Counted from the first letter of the stretch, positions 24,627 through 32,509 are shown. The stretch is DNA of 64,000 nt from Nocardioides sp. CFH 31398 (GCF_022436705.1 NZ_JAKUHT010000003.1:62001-126000), one strand, 5' to 3'. Numbers and translations: made by a program. Notes: generated by a model from the sequence alone, not told the origin.

Positions 24627-24947
24627 ATGACGACTCCACGGTGGGCCTACCTGTTCGAGCACCCCGGCGCAGACCCGGTCGCTGATCGCTGGGCGCTGTC
24701 CCACCCGGACAGCCACGCGACCATGGTCGCGATCCCGGACCTCGCCGCCGCCCCGGCCGTCGCGGCCGGGCTGGCGGCGTCGGGCGTGCGCCTGATCGAG
24801 CTGTGCGGTGGCTTCGGACCGGCCGACGTGGCCGCGGTCCGCCGGGCCGTCGGCGACGAGGTGGCCGTCGGCAGCGTCGCGTTCGCGATGGACAGCCTGG
24901 CCGCGGCGGCGGCCTATGCCGCCTCGGCCTCCGGCGGCGACGCCTGA
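24627..24947 (+). CDS. DUF6506-like protein, predicted MerR-regulated
   Basis: 106 aa. The sequence WAYLFEHPGADPVADR, MVAIPDLAAAPAVAAGLAASGVRLIELCGGFGPAD and AVGSVAFAMDSLAAA fits my recollection of DUF6506, a family of unknown function; GGFGP with a preceding conserved Cys is its most marked feature. ATG 24627 is 6 nt after the -10 element of the MerR-style promoter and lacks a Shine-Dalgarno, so the mRNA is probably leaderless. It converges with imuB, 12 bp between stops. Confidence 0.7.
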   Translation: MTTPRWAYLFEHPGADPVADRWALSHPDSHATMVAIPDLAAAPAVAAGLAASGVRLIELCGGFGPADVAAVRRAVGDEVAVGSVAFAMDSLAAAAAYAASASGGDA

Positions 24948-24959
24948 CCGACCGTCCCG

Positions 24960-26573
24960 TCAGTCGTAGCCCGCCTCGGTCCACCAGGCGGTGCCGGCGA
25001 GGGCGAGGAGCCAGGCGCGGCCGTCGACGCCGACGACCTGGAACCGGGTGAGTCGACAGCCGCCACCCTCCTCCCACCACGACTCCTCGACCGGCCACGG
25101 GCCCGCCCACGCGGCGACGGGCTGCCAGGGCTCGTCGGTGCTGGTGCGGAAGCGGCCGGGGACGCCGCTCATCGCGCCGCGGTCGTCGACCACCACGGGG
25201 CGGCCGTCGTCGGTGGCCACGGACGCCGGCCACGGCTCGGCGAGCACCCGGGCGGGCTGGGGGTCGGGCAGGCGCCCGGGCCAGGGCAGCGCACGGTCGC
25301 GCAGGGCGACCGGCCGCTCGCCGTACGGGACGAGCGCCTGGCGGTCCGCCGGCCCGCGGCCGCCCTGCAGCACCGGCTGGACGACGGCCTCGTGGCCCAG
25401 CAGGCCCTGGACCTTCGCCAGCCCGCGCGCCACGCGCTCGTCGGTCGACCCGCCCCACAGCCCCTCGGCGTGGGTGGACTCGCCGACGGCGACGACGGGC
25501 ACGAACCGCACCAGCGTCACCGGGGCGCCGACCTGGGTGGCGGCACGCTCCCCCGGCGCGGGTGCGCCGCCCCTGCTCGCGGGCGACCGGGTCGAGCCGG
25601 ACAGCTGCCAGGCCAGCCGGTCGACGAGGTCGGCGGCACCGAAGACCCGGGGGTGCAGCCAGTCGCGGCCGACGGTGACGCCGGGGGCGCCCTCGGTCTC
25701 GACCTCGACGCGGACCTCGGTGGCGGCGAGCCCGTGGTGGGCCAGGCCGGCGACGAACGCGTCGGCCGTGCGGCGGATCGAGAAGCTCAGCACCTCGACG
25801 TTGTCGACGGCCGGCTCGAAGACCTGCTCGCGGGCCAGCTCGGGCGGTGGGGTGCGGGCGCCGAGGTGCCCGACGCCGGAGCCCGTCCCGGAGACGGCGC
25901 GGTGCAGCCACGCGCCGTACGCGCCGAACCGCGAGCCGACCGCCTCGGCGGGGAGGGCGGCGAGGTCGCCGAGGGTCCGCAGGCCGAGGCGGCGCAGCAC
26001 CGAGACCAGGTCGCCGGCGTCGGGCTGGGTGTCGACCACCTCGACGGGCAGGCCGGCGAGGTACGCCGCGGACCCGCCCGGGTCGACCACCTCGGTCTCC
26101 TGCGGCGCGGCGTTGCGCGCGGCCTGCTCGGCGGTGAAGAGGTCGTCGGCGACCCCCACCCGGCAGTCCCAGGCGCCGGCGGCCACGACCTGCTCGGCGA
26201 CCACCGCACCGGCGTGGACGTCGCCGCCGTAGAACACGCTGGGCGAGCGCAGCGCCAGCAGCCCCGGCCGCAGCGGCGCCACCCCCGGGCGCAGCTCCTC
26301 CACCGCGGCGAGGACCGGCTCGAACGCGCGGGCGTCCCGGTCGGGGGCGGCGTCGAGCAGCCGCAGGTCGGGACACCCCGCCTGGGCGTCCCGCTTGCGC
26401 ATCCCCCGTCGTACGCCGGTCTCCCGCGCCGCCGCGGAGGCGGCGCCGATCCGGCCCCGCTCGAGGACGGCGGCGGGCACGCGCCGCGCGGACTCGGCGG
26501 GCATCCCGGCCTCCCACAGCGCGGCGACGACCGGCCAGTCCGGGCACCACACGACCATCACCCGGGCGCCCAT
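24960..26573 (-). CDS. imuB: ImuB, Y-family polymerase-like mutasome hub (probably inactive polymerase)
   Basis: 537 aa. Overall Y-family architecture (N-terminal palm-like VMVVWCPDWPVVAALWE, the RRGMRKRDAQAGCPDLRLL segment, helix-hairpin-helix TLGDLAALPAEAV and little-finger region) but the catalytic acidic residues of DinB (DxD near the N-terminus and SxDE) are replaced: MVVWCPDW and ALRSPSVFYGG. This is the ImuB condition; ImuB bridges the beta clamp, ImuA' and DnaE2. ATG 26573. No LexA box is visible in the 59 bp upstream, and imuA' is separated by a plus-strand gene, unlike the usual imuA'-imuB operon. Confidence 0.9.
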   Translation of the reverse strand: MGARVMVVWCPDWPVVAALWEAGMPAESARRVPAAVLERGRIGAASAAARETGVRRGMRKRDAQAGCPDLRLLDAAPDRDARAFEPVLAAVEELRPGVAPLRPGLLALRSPSVFYGGDVHAGAVVAEQVVAAGAWDCRVGVADDLFTAEQAARNAAPQETEVVDPGGSAAYLAGLPVEVVDTQPDAGDLVSVLRRLGLRTLGDLAALPAEAVGSRFGAYGAWLHRAVSGTGSGVGHLGARTPPPELAREQVFEPAVDNVEVLSFSIRRTADAFVAGLAHHGLAATEVRVEVETEGAPGVTVGRDWLHPRVFGAADLVDRLAWQLSGSTRSPASRGGAPAPGERAATQVGAPVTLVRFVPVVAVGESTHAEGLWGGSTDERVARGLAKVQGLLGHEAVVQPVLQGGRGPADRQALVPYGERPVALRDRALPWPGRLPDPQPARVLAEPWPASVATDDGRPVVVDDRGAMSGVPGRFRTSTDEPWQPVAAWAGPWPVEESWWEEGGGCRLTRFQVVGVDGRAWLLALAGTAWWTEAGYD

Positions 26574-26632
26574 CAGTGCGGCTCCTGCGGCGACGGCGAT
26601 GAGTCCGGGCGACCGGCCCGGTCAGGCCATCC

Positions 26633-27220
26633 ATGGACACGATCGACTTCCGCCCCACCACCACGGCCCTGGCGCAGGTGGTCGCCGGGATCGGCGAGGC
26701 CGACCTCGCCGGCCCGACGCCCTGCCCGGCGTACACCGTCGGCGACCTCGCCGAGCACGTCGTCGGCCTCACCACGGCGTTCACCCACGCCGCCACCCGC
26801 GAGCCGCTCGACCCGTCGCTGATGCGCGACGGCGACGGCACCCAGCTGCCCGACGGCTGGCGCGAGCGGCTCGCGGCCGACCTCGACGCGCTGGCCGACG
26901 CCTGGGACGACCCGGCGGCGTACGACGGGCTCACCATGGCCGGGCCGATCGAGATGCCGGCGTACGAGGCGGGGCTGGTGGCGCTGGACGAGCTCGTCGT
27001 CCACGGCTGGGACCTCGCCCGCTCCACCGGCCAGGACTGGCACCCCGACGAGCAGGCCGTCGCCGCGTGCACGGCGTTCGTGGAGTCCTTCGACGCGCCG
27101 GCGAACACCGACGGCGGGCTGTTCGGACCGCCCGTCGCGGTCGGCTCCGACGCGAGCCCGCTCGACCGGCTCGTCGCGCTGACCGGCCGCGACCCGGCCT
27201 GGGCACCCGAGCACGGCTAG
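26633..27220 (+). CDS. TIGR03086-type metal-binding protein (DinB/mycothiol-isomerase superfamily)
   Basis: 195 aa. Begins with the typical helix FRPTTTALAQVVAGIGEADLAGPTPCPAYTVGDLAEHVVG, where the conserved His belongs to the three-histidine metal site (others likely in the LDELVVHGWDLARSTG region) of the DinB/maleylpyruvate-isomerase N-terminal fold. These proteins may use mycothiol but most are uncharacterised. It reads against the mutasome: it lies between imuB and imuA' on the opposite strand, diverges from imuB by 59 bp and overlaps the imuA' 3' end by 4 bp (27217-27220). Confidence 0.8.
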   Translation: MDTIDFRPTTTALAQVVAGIGEADLAGPTPCPAYTVGDLAEHVVGLTTAFTHAATREPLDPSLMRDGDGTQLPDGWRERLAADLDALADAWDDPAAYDGLTMAGPIEMPAYEAGLVALDELVVHGWDLARSTGQDWHPDEQAVAACTAFVESFDAPANTDGGLFGPPVAVGSDASPLDRLVALTGRDPAWAPEHG

Positions 27221-27891
27221 CCGACCTCCCCCAGCCGGGTGACCGGGCGCATCCGTTCGGCCGACCGGTCCCGTCGGACCGACCCGTCGGCGGGGATCCA
27301 CAGCGTGGCCTCCTTCGCCGGGCCGGCGCCGCGGCGGACGAGCAGGTCGACGTGGCGGCCGTCGAGGTGGCCCGCCCCGTGGCCGGCCCCGCTCTCGGGA
27401 CCCGTCCAGCGCAGGCCCGTCACCGCGAGGCGTGCCTCGCAGCGCGGCCAGTCACCGAGCGCGACGAGCGCCGCGGACCGCTTGCGCAGCCGCGCGGCGA
27501 GCTTGGCCGCGGCCCCCTCGGACACCCGCGGCGGGGGCCGCAGCACCACCAGCGGGGCGACGTCCACCAGGGCGGCGGTGACCTCGAGCCACGACTCGGC
27601 CGGGTCGGGGACGAGCACCGTCCGTGACAGGTCCACCCCCAGCGAGGCGAACGCCTCCGCCCCCAGGTCGCCGACCCCGACCACGGCGGTCCAGGCGCCC
27701 TGCGCCGACGGGCCGGCCATCATGAGGGCGGCGAGGCTCAGGCTGTCCACGCCGTACGACGCCCCCGCCCGCAGCTGCAGCAGCCCGGCGAGGGCGGGAT
27801 GGGTGGGCAGCTCGACCCCCGTGCGCGACCCGGTCTGCTCCATGCCGCGGATGCGGGCACGGAGCACGTCGAGGTCGGGAGCGGTGGTCAC
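27217..27891 (-). CDS. imuA': ImuA' mutasome accessory protein (RecA-like)
   Basis: 224 aa. N-terminal LDVLRARIRGMEQTG, then a RecA-like core lacking a clear Walker A (LRAGASYGVDSLSLAALMMAGPSAQGAWTAVVG) and WLEVTAALVDVAPLVVLRPP; the C-terminal WIPADGSVRRDRSAERMRPV is basic. This is the pattern of the actinobacterial ImuA' that partners ImuB and DnaE2. GTG 27891 lies only 9 bp from a perfect LexA box (27901-27916); an internal ATG at 27843 is a weaker alternative because it would remove the conserved helix. SOS-inducible by inference. Confidence 0.88.
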   Translation of the reverse strand: MTTAPDLDVLRARIRGMEQTGSRTGVELPTHPALAGLLQLRAGASYGVDSLSLAALMMAGPSAQGAWTAVVGVGDLGAEAFASLGVDLSRTVLVPDPAESWLEVTAALVDVAPLVVLRPPPRVSEGAAAKLAARLRKRSAALVALGDWPRCEARLAVTGLRWTGPESGAGHGAGHLDGRHVDLLVRRGAGPAKEATLWIPADGSVRRDRSAERMRPVTRLGEVG

Positions 27892-27900
27892 CCCTCATGA

Positions 27901-27916
27901 TCGAACGCGTGTTCGA
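27901..27916 (-). promoter_or_regulatory. Perfect LexA (SOS) box upstream of imuA'
   Basis: TCGAACGCGTGTTCGA: both six-base arms are perfect. It lies 9 bp upstream of the imuA' GTG and over 100 bp from the divergent FGE gene start, so it should control imuA' only. Confidence 0.9.
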
Positions 27917-28017
27917 CTTGCGTCAACCGGGGATCCTCTTCGTCCGCGTGTCGCCCGGCGTGTCGCGTTGCGTGGAGTCTGCCCGACCGTCCGAGGAACA
28001 CCGTCGGCGCTCCCCAC

Positions 28018-28023
28018 TAGCCT
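28018..28023 (+). promoter_or_regulatory. -10-like hexamer of FGE gene (leaderless)
   Basis: TAGCCT, 7 nt (CGGGCCG), ATG 28031, with no Shine-Dalgarno sequence. Confidence 0.45.
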
Positions 28024-28030
28024 CGGGCCG

Positions 28031-29050
28031 ATGAGCGAGCCCTCCCCCTGCTGCGCCGGCCGGGTCGCCGCGGAGACCGACAGCACCCCGGCCGCGGACC
28101 CGGCGCTGGACGCCACGCCGACCGCGCGGCCGCTCCCCGAGCGCGCCGCGCCGCAGCGTCGCGGGCTGGTCGCGGTGCCCGGGGGGACGTTCGCGATGGG
28201 CGACCACTTCGACGAGGGCTACCCGGCCGACGGGGAGACCCCGGTCCACGACGTCGTGCTGTCGCCGTACCTCATCGCGCCCACGCCGGTGACGAACGCG
28301 CAGTTCGCGACGTTCGTGAAGGCCACCGGCTGGGTCACCGACGCCGAGGACCTCGGCGTCTCGGCCGTGTTCCACCTCGCGTACGGCGGGGAGCGGCGCC
28401 ACGTGCTGCACCAGGTCGCGGCGACGCCGTGGTGGCTGGCCGTGCGGGGGGCGGACTGGCGCCACCCCGAGGGCCCGGGCTCGGACGTGACGAAGCGGCA
28501 GAACCACCCCGTCGTCCACGTGTCGTGGCGCGACGCGCAGGCGTACTGCGCGTGGTCCGGCACCGTCCTGCCCACCGAGGCGCAGTGGGAGCACGCCGCC
28601 CGCGGCGGTCTCGCCGGCGCCCGCTACCCGTGGGGCGACGAGCTGACGCCGAAGGGGCGCTGGCGGATGAACATCTGGCAGGGAACCTTCCCCACCGCCA
28701 ACACCCTCGACGACGGCCACCTCACGACCGCGCCGGTGAAGTCCTACCCGCCCAACGGCCTCGGGCTGCACCAGACCTCAGGCAACGTGTGGGAGTGGTG
28801 CGCGGACTGGTTCTCACCGACGTTCTACGCGGAGTCACCGACGGCCGACCCGACCGGCCCCGAGGGCCCGGGCGAGGTCGAGCTGCGGGTCATGCGGGGC
28901 GGGTCCTACCTGTGCCACGACTCCTACTGCCACCGCTACCGCGTCGCCGCCCGCTCCTCGAACGGCCCCGACGCGGCCAGCGCGAACATCGGCTTCCGGG
29001 TGGCCAACCCGGCCCAGGGCCACCAGCACCACGAGAAGAGGACACCGTGA
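28031..29050 (+). CDS. Formylglycine-generating enzyme (sulfatase activator)
   Basis: 339 aa SUMF1/FGE-family oxidase that converts the CxPxR cysteine of type I sulfatases to formylglycine. The catalytic cysteine pair is intact: GGSYLCHDSYCHRYR gives C295 and C300 with the C-x4-C spacing of human FGE; other marks are VPGGTFAMGD, TNAQFATFVKATG, GRWRMNIWQGTFP and TSGNVWEWCADWF. No signal peptide, so it should modify the cytosolic sulfatase at 49329, 20 kb away. ATG 28031 is supported by a leaderless -10; the open frame upstream is imuA' shadow. Its TGA overlaps the GTG of the PH-domain gene. Confidence 0.93.
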   Translation: MSEPSPCCAGRVAAETDSTPAADPALDATPTARPLPERAAPQRRGLVAVPGGTFAMGDHFDEGYPADGETPVHDVVLSPYLIAPTPVTNAQFATFVKATGWVTDAEDLGVSAVFHLAYGGERRHVLHQVAATPWWLAVRGADWRHPEGPGSDVTKRQNHPVVHVSWRDAQAYCAWSGTVLPTEAQWEHAARGGLAGARYPWGDELTPKGRWRMNIWQGTFPTANTLDDGHLTTAPVKSYPPNGLGLHQTSGNVWEWCADWFSPTFYAESPTADPTGPEGPGEVELRVMRGGSYLCHDSYCHRYRVAARSSNGPDAASANIGFRVANPAQGHQHHEKRTP

Positions 29051-29412
29051 TCGACTTCGCCAACGGCACCATCGTGAAGCTCAACCCGTCGCAGCCGGAC
29101 GAGGGCGTCCTGGCCATGCTCGTCACCGGCGAGCAGGTCTACCGGAGCTTCAAGGGCATCCGTGACTCCGTGCACTTCACCAGCAAGCGGATCATCGCCG
29201 TCAACGTCCAGGGGCTGACCGGCAAGAAGGTCGACTACTCCTCCCTGCCGTACGCGAAGATCCAGGCGTGGTCGATCGAGACCGCCGGGCGCTTCGACCG
29301 TGACTGCGAGCTGGAGATCTACTTCAGCGGTCTCGGCAAGGTCCGGCTCGAGTTCGCCGGCTCCGTGGACATCAAGGTCCTCGGCCAGATCATCGCCGAC
29401 CACGTGCTCTAG
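29047..29412 (+). CDS. Bacterial PH-domain protein
   Basis: 121 aa, single pleckstrin-homology-like beta barrel ending in an alpha helix. Diagnostic stretch: GEQVYRSFKGIRDSVHFTSKRIIAVNVQGLTGKKVDYSSLPYAKIQAWSIE, then LEIYFSGLGKVRLEF and a natural C-terminus ADHVL. Bacterial members are small cytosolic proteins with unclear role (some stress-related). GTG 29047 overlaps the FGE stop (GTGA), with AGAGGA upstream, so it is coupled to FGE. The TAG stop at 29410-29412 is followed in the same frame by the coding remnant at 29413. Confidence 0.8.
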   Translation: MIDFANGTIVKLNPSQPDEGVLAMLVTGEQVYRSFKGIRDSVHFTSKRIIAVNVQGLTGKKVDYSSLPYAKIQAWSIETAGRFDRDCELEIYFSGLGKVRLEFAGSVDIKVLGQIIADHVL

Positions 29413-29721
29413 CTCGACGTCCTCGACACCGAGACGTGGGGCGTCGTCGGCATCCACTCCGGCGTCGAGGTCGAGACGCGCTCCGAGAAGCCGACTGTCC
29501 CCGACGTCCCCCTCGTCGAGAAGGACACCGTCGCGTGGACCGCCGGCGAGGTCACCGTCTGCTGCACCAGCGACGACGACGTCCATCAGGTGCGCTGCGG
29601 CGGCGAGCAGCCGGTCGTGGGCATCCACGTGTACGGCACCGACATCGGCACGCTCCCGCGCCGCAGCTACGACCCCGCGACCGGGGCGGTCACCTGGTTC
29701 ACGTCGCGCTGGGCGGACTGA
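29413..29721 (+). pseudogene. 3' remnant of a cupin / cysteine-dioxygenase-like gene
   Basis: Reading on from the PH-domain stop in the same frame gives about 102 clean codons to a TGA at 29719-29721. They contain WGVVGIHSGVEVETR, VTVCCTSDDDVHQVR, GIHVYGTDIGTLPRR and YDPATGAVTW, the C-terminal half of cysteine-dioxygenase-type cupins (metal His in the DDVHQV and GIHVY region). No ATG/GTG start occurs before base about 29600, and the N-terminal half with the first metal motif is absent. I read it as a 5'-truncated pseudogene left after a deletion fused it behind the PH gene; amber readthrough is an unlikely alternative. Confidence 0.65.
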
Positions 29722-29740
29722 CCTCCCTCGGCGCGGCTCG

Positions 29741-30511
29741 TCAGTGCGCCTGACCCGTGCTCGCGGTGGTCCCGCCGTCCACGGGCAGCCACGCCCCGGT
29801 GACGTACGCCGCGTCGTCGCTCGCGAGCCACAGCACGGCGGGGGCGATGTCGTCCGGACGGCCGGGGCGTCCGAGCGCGATGCGGTTGTTCGCGGCTGCG
29901 AGGGCCTCGGGGTCGTCCTCCACGGCCTGGGTCAGCGCGGTGATCGTGAGCGCGGGGGCGACGGCGTTGATGCGGACGCCGCGCTCGCCGTAGTCCAGCG
30001 CGAGCGACTGGACGAAGTTCATGATCGCGGCCTTCGTCGCGTTGTAGGCGGCCTGGCCCCAGTCGCCGGCCATGCCCGACACCGAGCCGACCACCACGAG
30101 GTTGCCGCCGGCCTTCTCGAGCTCGGGCAGCGCGTGACGGGCGACGTGGAAGAAGCCGTCGATGTTGACCGAGCGGATCTGCTGCCACCGCTCGAGCGTC
30201 AGCTCGTCGAAGGGCGCGTTGACGTAGTCCGCGGCGTTGTTGACGACGACGTCCAGGGAGCCGAACCGCTCGACGACCGAGCGGACCATCGCGGCCGCGG
30301 AGTCGTCGTCGCTGACGTCCGCCTCGACCACGAGCGCCCGCTCCTCGGGCACGTCGGACAGCGTCTCTTCGAGCGGGTCGCGGCGACGGCCGCTGACGGC
30401 GACGTTGGCGCCGTTGTCGGCGAAGGCCCGGGCGATGGCGCGGCCGATGCCGGAGCCTCCCCCGGTCACGAGGACGGTGCGGCCGGCGACGTCGTAGGTG
30501 TTGTGGGTCAT
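29741..30511 (-). CDS. Classical SDR-family oxidoreductase
   Basis: 256 aa. TGGGSGIGRA (cofactor), NNAADY (the NNAG equivalent), Ser in VVGSVSGMAG, and YNATK with the catalytic Tyr and Lys; C-terminal PVDGGTTAS. This is the 3-oxoacyl-ACP-reductase/dehydrogenase type; an Arg-rich segment VSGRRRDPLEE after beta-2 suggests NADP(H). ATG 30511 was taken over GTG 30538 because the Rossmann strand starts soon after; its ribosome binding site is weak. Same strand as the MFS gene 54 bp upstream, likely one unit controlled by the divergent HxlR regulator. Substrate unknown. Confidence 0.85.
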   Translation of the reverse strand: MTHNTYDVAGRTVLVTGGGSGIGRAIARAFADNGANVAVSGRRRDPLEETLSDVPEERALVVEADVSDDDSAAAMVRSVVERFGSLDVVVNNAADYVNAPFDELTLERWQQIRSVNIDGFFHVARHALPELEKAGGNLVVVGSVSGMAGDWGQAAYNATKAAIMNFVQSLALDYGERGVRINAVAPALTITALTQAVEDDPEALAAANNRIALGRPGRPDDIAPAVLWLASDDAAYVTGAWLPVDGGTTASTGQAH

Positions 30512-30565
30512 GACGACCCGAACGGCGGGGCCCCCCACCGTGTTCCTGCCCGCCGCGAGTCGGGA

Positions 30566-31849
30566 CTACGTCAGGTCCGCGCCGACCACCCGCGGCCGGG
30601 CGAGGATCGACAGCGTCGCCGCGACGACGCAGAGCGCGGCACCGGCCCACCAGGCGTAGGTGTAGGAGCCGAACGAGTCCCGGACGACGCCCGCGCCGAG
30701 GGCCGCCAGCGCGGCGCCGACCTGGTGGGAGGCGAAGACCCAGCCGAAGACGATCGTGCCGCGGTCGCCGAAGATCTCGCGGCACAGCACGGCCGTCGGC
30801 GGGACGGTCGCGACCCAGTCCAGGCCGTAGATGACGACGAACAGCACCATGCTCGGGTGGACGCTGTCCGACAGCAGCCAGGGCAGCAGCATCAGGCTGA
30901 CCCCCCGGAACGTGTAGTAGCCGACGAGCAGCAGCCGCGGGTCGAAGCGGTCGGTGAGCCACCCCGACGCGACGGTCCCGGCGATGTCGAAGACGCCCAC
31001 CATCGCGAGGAGCCCGGCGGCCGTCGTCGTCGACATCCCGTGGTCGTGGGCGGACGGGATGAAGTGGATCCCGATCAGCCCGTTCGTCGTCGCGCCGCAG
31101 ATCGCGAAGGCGACGGCCAGCGCCCAGAACGCGCGGCGGCGGACGGCGTACGACAACCCCTCGAGCGCCCGCGCGACCGCGCCACCGGTGGCCCGTGCGG
31201 GCGGCGTCCACGTCACGGGGTCGGCGCCGTACGGCGCGGCGCCGCGGTCCTCCGGGTGGTCGCGGATGACGGTCCAGACCAGCGGGACCGCCGCCAGCGC
31301 GGCCGCTGCGATCACGAGCGAGGCGGCGCGCCAGCCGACGTTCTCGGCCAGGGCGGCGACCACGGGCAGCAGCGCGAGCTGCCCGGTCGCGGAGCCGGCG
31401 GTGAGCACGCCCATGACCAGGCCGCGCCGCGCCACGAACCACCGGTTCGCGACGGTCGCGGCCAGCACGAGCGCCATCGACCCGGTGCCGCCGCCGATGA
31501 GCAGGCCCCAGAAGACCAGCAGCTGCCACGACGCGGTCATGACGACGCTGCCACCCGCGCCGAGGGCGATCAGGCCCAGCGCGGCGCACATGACCTGGCG
31601 CATGCCGAAGCGGTCCATCAGCGCGGCGGCGAAGGGGGCGACGAGACCGAAGAGCACCAGGTTGAGGCTCACGGCGGCCGACATGGACGTGACGGTCCAG
31701 CCGAACTCCTCGTTCAGCGGCACCATCAGCGCACCCGGGGCCGCCCGGAAGCCGGCGGCGGCGAACAGCGCGAGGAACGCGACGGCCGCGACCCACCACG
31801 CCGGGTGGACGCGACGGGTGGGCCGGGAGCTCACGTCCGGAGTGGCCAC
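30566..31849 (-). CDS. MFS transporter (12 TM; OFA/MCT-like)
   Basis: 427 aa with 12 predicted membrane helices. Motif A-like loop DRFGMRQVMCAALG between TM2 and TM3 and the repeat equivalent TDRFDPRLLLVGY between TM8 and TM9; long central loop around 195-225. The GGGTGSMALVLAATVANRWFVARRG segment resembles the oxalate-formate/monocarboxylate branch, so an organic anion substrate is plausible but not shown. GTG 31849 lies in an 83-bp, unusually AT-richer divergent region facing the HxlR gene and containing an inverted repeat; the two are probably a regulator-target pair. Confidence 0.85.
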   Translation of the reverse strand: MATPDVSSRPTRRVHPAWWVAAVAFLALFAAAGFRAAPGALMVPLNEEFGWTVTSMSAAVSLNLVLFGLVAPFAAALMDRFGMRQVMCAALGLIALGAGGSVVMTASWQLLVFWGLLIGGGTGSMALVLAATVANRWFVARRGLVMGVLTAGSATGQLALLPVVAALAENVGWRAASLVIAAAALAAVPLVWTVIRDHPEDRGAAPYGADPVTWTPPARATGGAVARALEGLSYAVRRRAFWALAVAFAICGATTNGLIGIHFIPSAHDHGMSTTTAAGLLAMVGVFDIAGTVASGWLTDRFDPRLLLVGYYTFRGVSLMLLPWLLSDSVHPSMVLFVVIYGLDWVATVPPTAVLCREIFGDRGTIVFGWVFASHQVGAALAALGAGVVRDSFGSYTYAWWAGAALCVVAATLSILARPRVVGADLT

Positions 31850-31862
31850 GATTGCTCACTTT

Positions 31863-31873
31863 CTTCAGCGAAG
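31863..31873. promoter_or_regulatory. Candidate HxlR operator
   Basis: CTTCAGCGAAG (arms CTTC/GAAG around AGC) within a slightly longer imperfect repeat ACTT...AAGT, located between the MFS start (31849) and the HxlR start (31933). Confidence 0.4.
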
Positions 31874-31932
31874 TTACGCTGGGCGAGCACGCTACACCGC
31901 GAGGAACCCGAGGGGAACACGAGAGGAACACC

Positions 31933-32430
31933 GTGCCGCTGCGGTCCGACTGGTCCACCGAGCCCTGCCCCGTGCGGCGCTCGCTCGACGTCGTCGGCGA
32001 CCCGTGGGTGCTGCTCATCGTCCGCGACGTGCTGCACGGCCGCGGCCGGTTCGACCAGCTCCGCGACGGCCTCGGCATCTCCGAGGCGGTGCTCAGCCGC
32101 CGTCTGGCCGCGATGCTCGACGCCGGTCTCCTCGAGCGGGTGGAGTACGCCGACGGCGCCCGCACCCGTCAGGGGTACGCCGCCACCGAGGCCGGCGCCG
32201 ACCTGCTGCCGGTCCTGCAGCAGCTGGCGCTGTGGGGCGAGCGGCACACGGCGTTGCCCGAGGGCGGCGCCCACATGGCGATGGTGCACGACACCTGCGG
32301 CGCCGAGACCACCCGCGGCGAGGTGTGCAGCGCCTGCGGCGCACCGCTACGCCCCGAGCACATGACCTGGGTCAAGCCGTGGCTGGGGCGCAGCGACCGG
32401 CTCGTGGGACCGGGCACCCTCCTGGGCTGA
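31933..32430 (+). CDS. HxlR-family transcriptional regulator with C-terminal Cys cluster
   Basis: 165 aa. Winged-helix HxlR domain: CPVRRSLDVVGDPWVLLIVRDVLHGRGRFDQLRDGLGISEAVLSRRLAAMLDAGLLERVEY (residues about 12-72), followed by helix LPVLQQLALWGERH. The tail contains DTCGAET and VCSACGAPL, a likely C-x(n)-C-x2-C metal or redox cluster that is common in one HxlR subgroup. GTG 31933 has AGAGGA about 6 nt upstream; a longer N-terminus from 31852 is possible but not protein-like. Divergent from the MFS-SDR unit, which it probably controls. Its stop is followed by a repeat-derived terminator shared with the DUF559 gene. Confidence 0.85.
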   Translation: MPLRSDWSTEPCPVRRSLDVVGDPWVLLIVRDVLHGRGRFDQLRDGLGISEAVLSRRLAAMLDAGLLERVEYADGARTRQGYAATEAGADLLPVLQQLALWGERHTALPEGGAHMAMVHDTCGAETTRGEVCSACGAPLRPEHMTWVKPWLGRSDRLVGPGTLLG

Positions 32431-32442
32431 GGGCCACCGTCA

Positions 32443-32509
32443 GGACGGACGTGCAGAAGCGCGAGCTCAGGCACATCTCCGGCAGTCGGTCCGACGTCTG
32501 CACGTCCGT
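32443..32509. terminator. Long-arm inverted repeat between convergent HxlR and DUF559 genes
   Basis: Arms ACGGACGTGCAGA (32445-32457) and TCTGCACGTCCGT (32497-32509) are perfect over 13 bp; the right arm lies inside the last codons of the DUF559 gene. The 18-nt stretch GGACGGACGTGCAGAAGC (32443-32460) recurs exactly at 46404-46421. Confidence 0.6.

Noticed and set aside
28031..29050. FGE homologue as EgtB (ergothioneine) or serine/threonine-kinase-associated SUMF protein
   Set aside because: The C-x4-C catalytic pair and GGSYLCHDSYCHRYR region are those of true FGE; no ergothioneine genes nearby.
29410..29412. Programmed amber readthrough producing a PH-cupin protein
   Set aside because: The PH protein ends naturally at ADHVL and the cupin lacks its N-terminal half; truncation is simpler.
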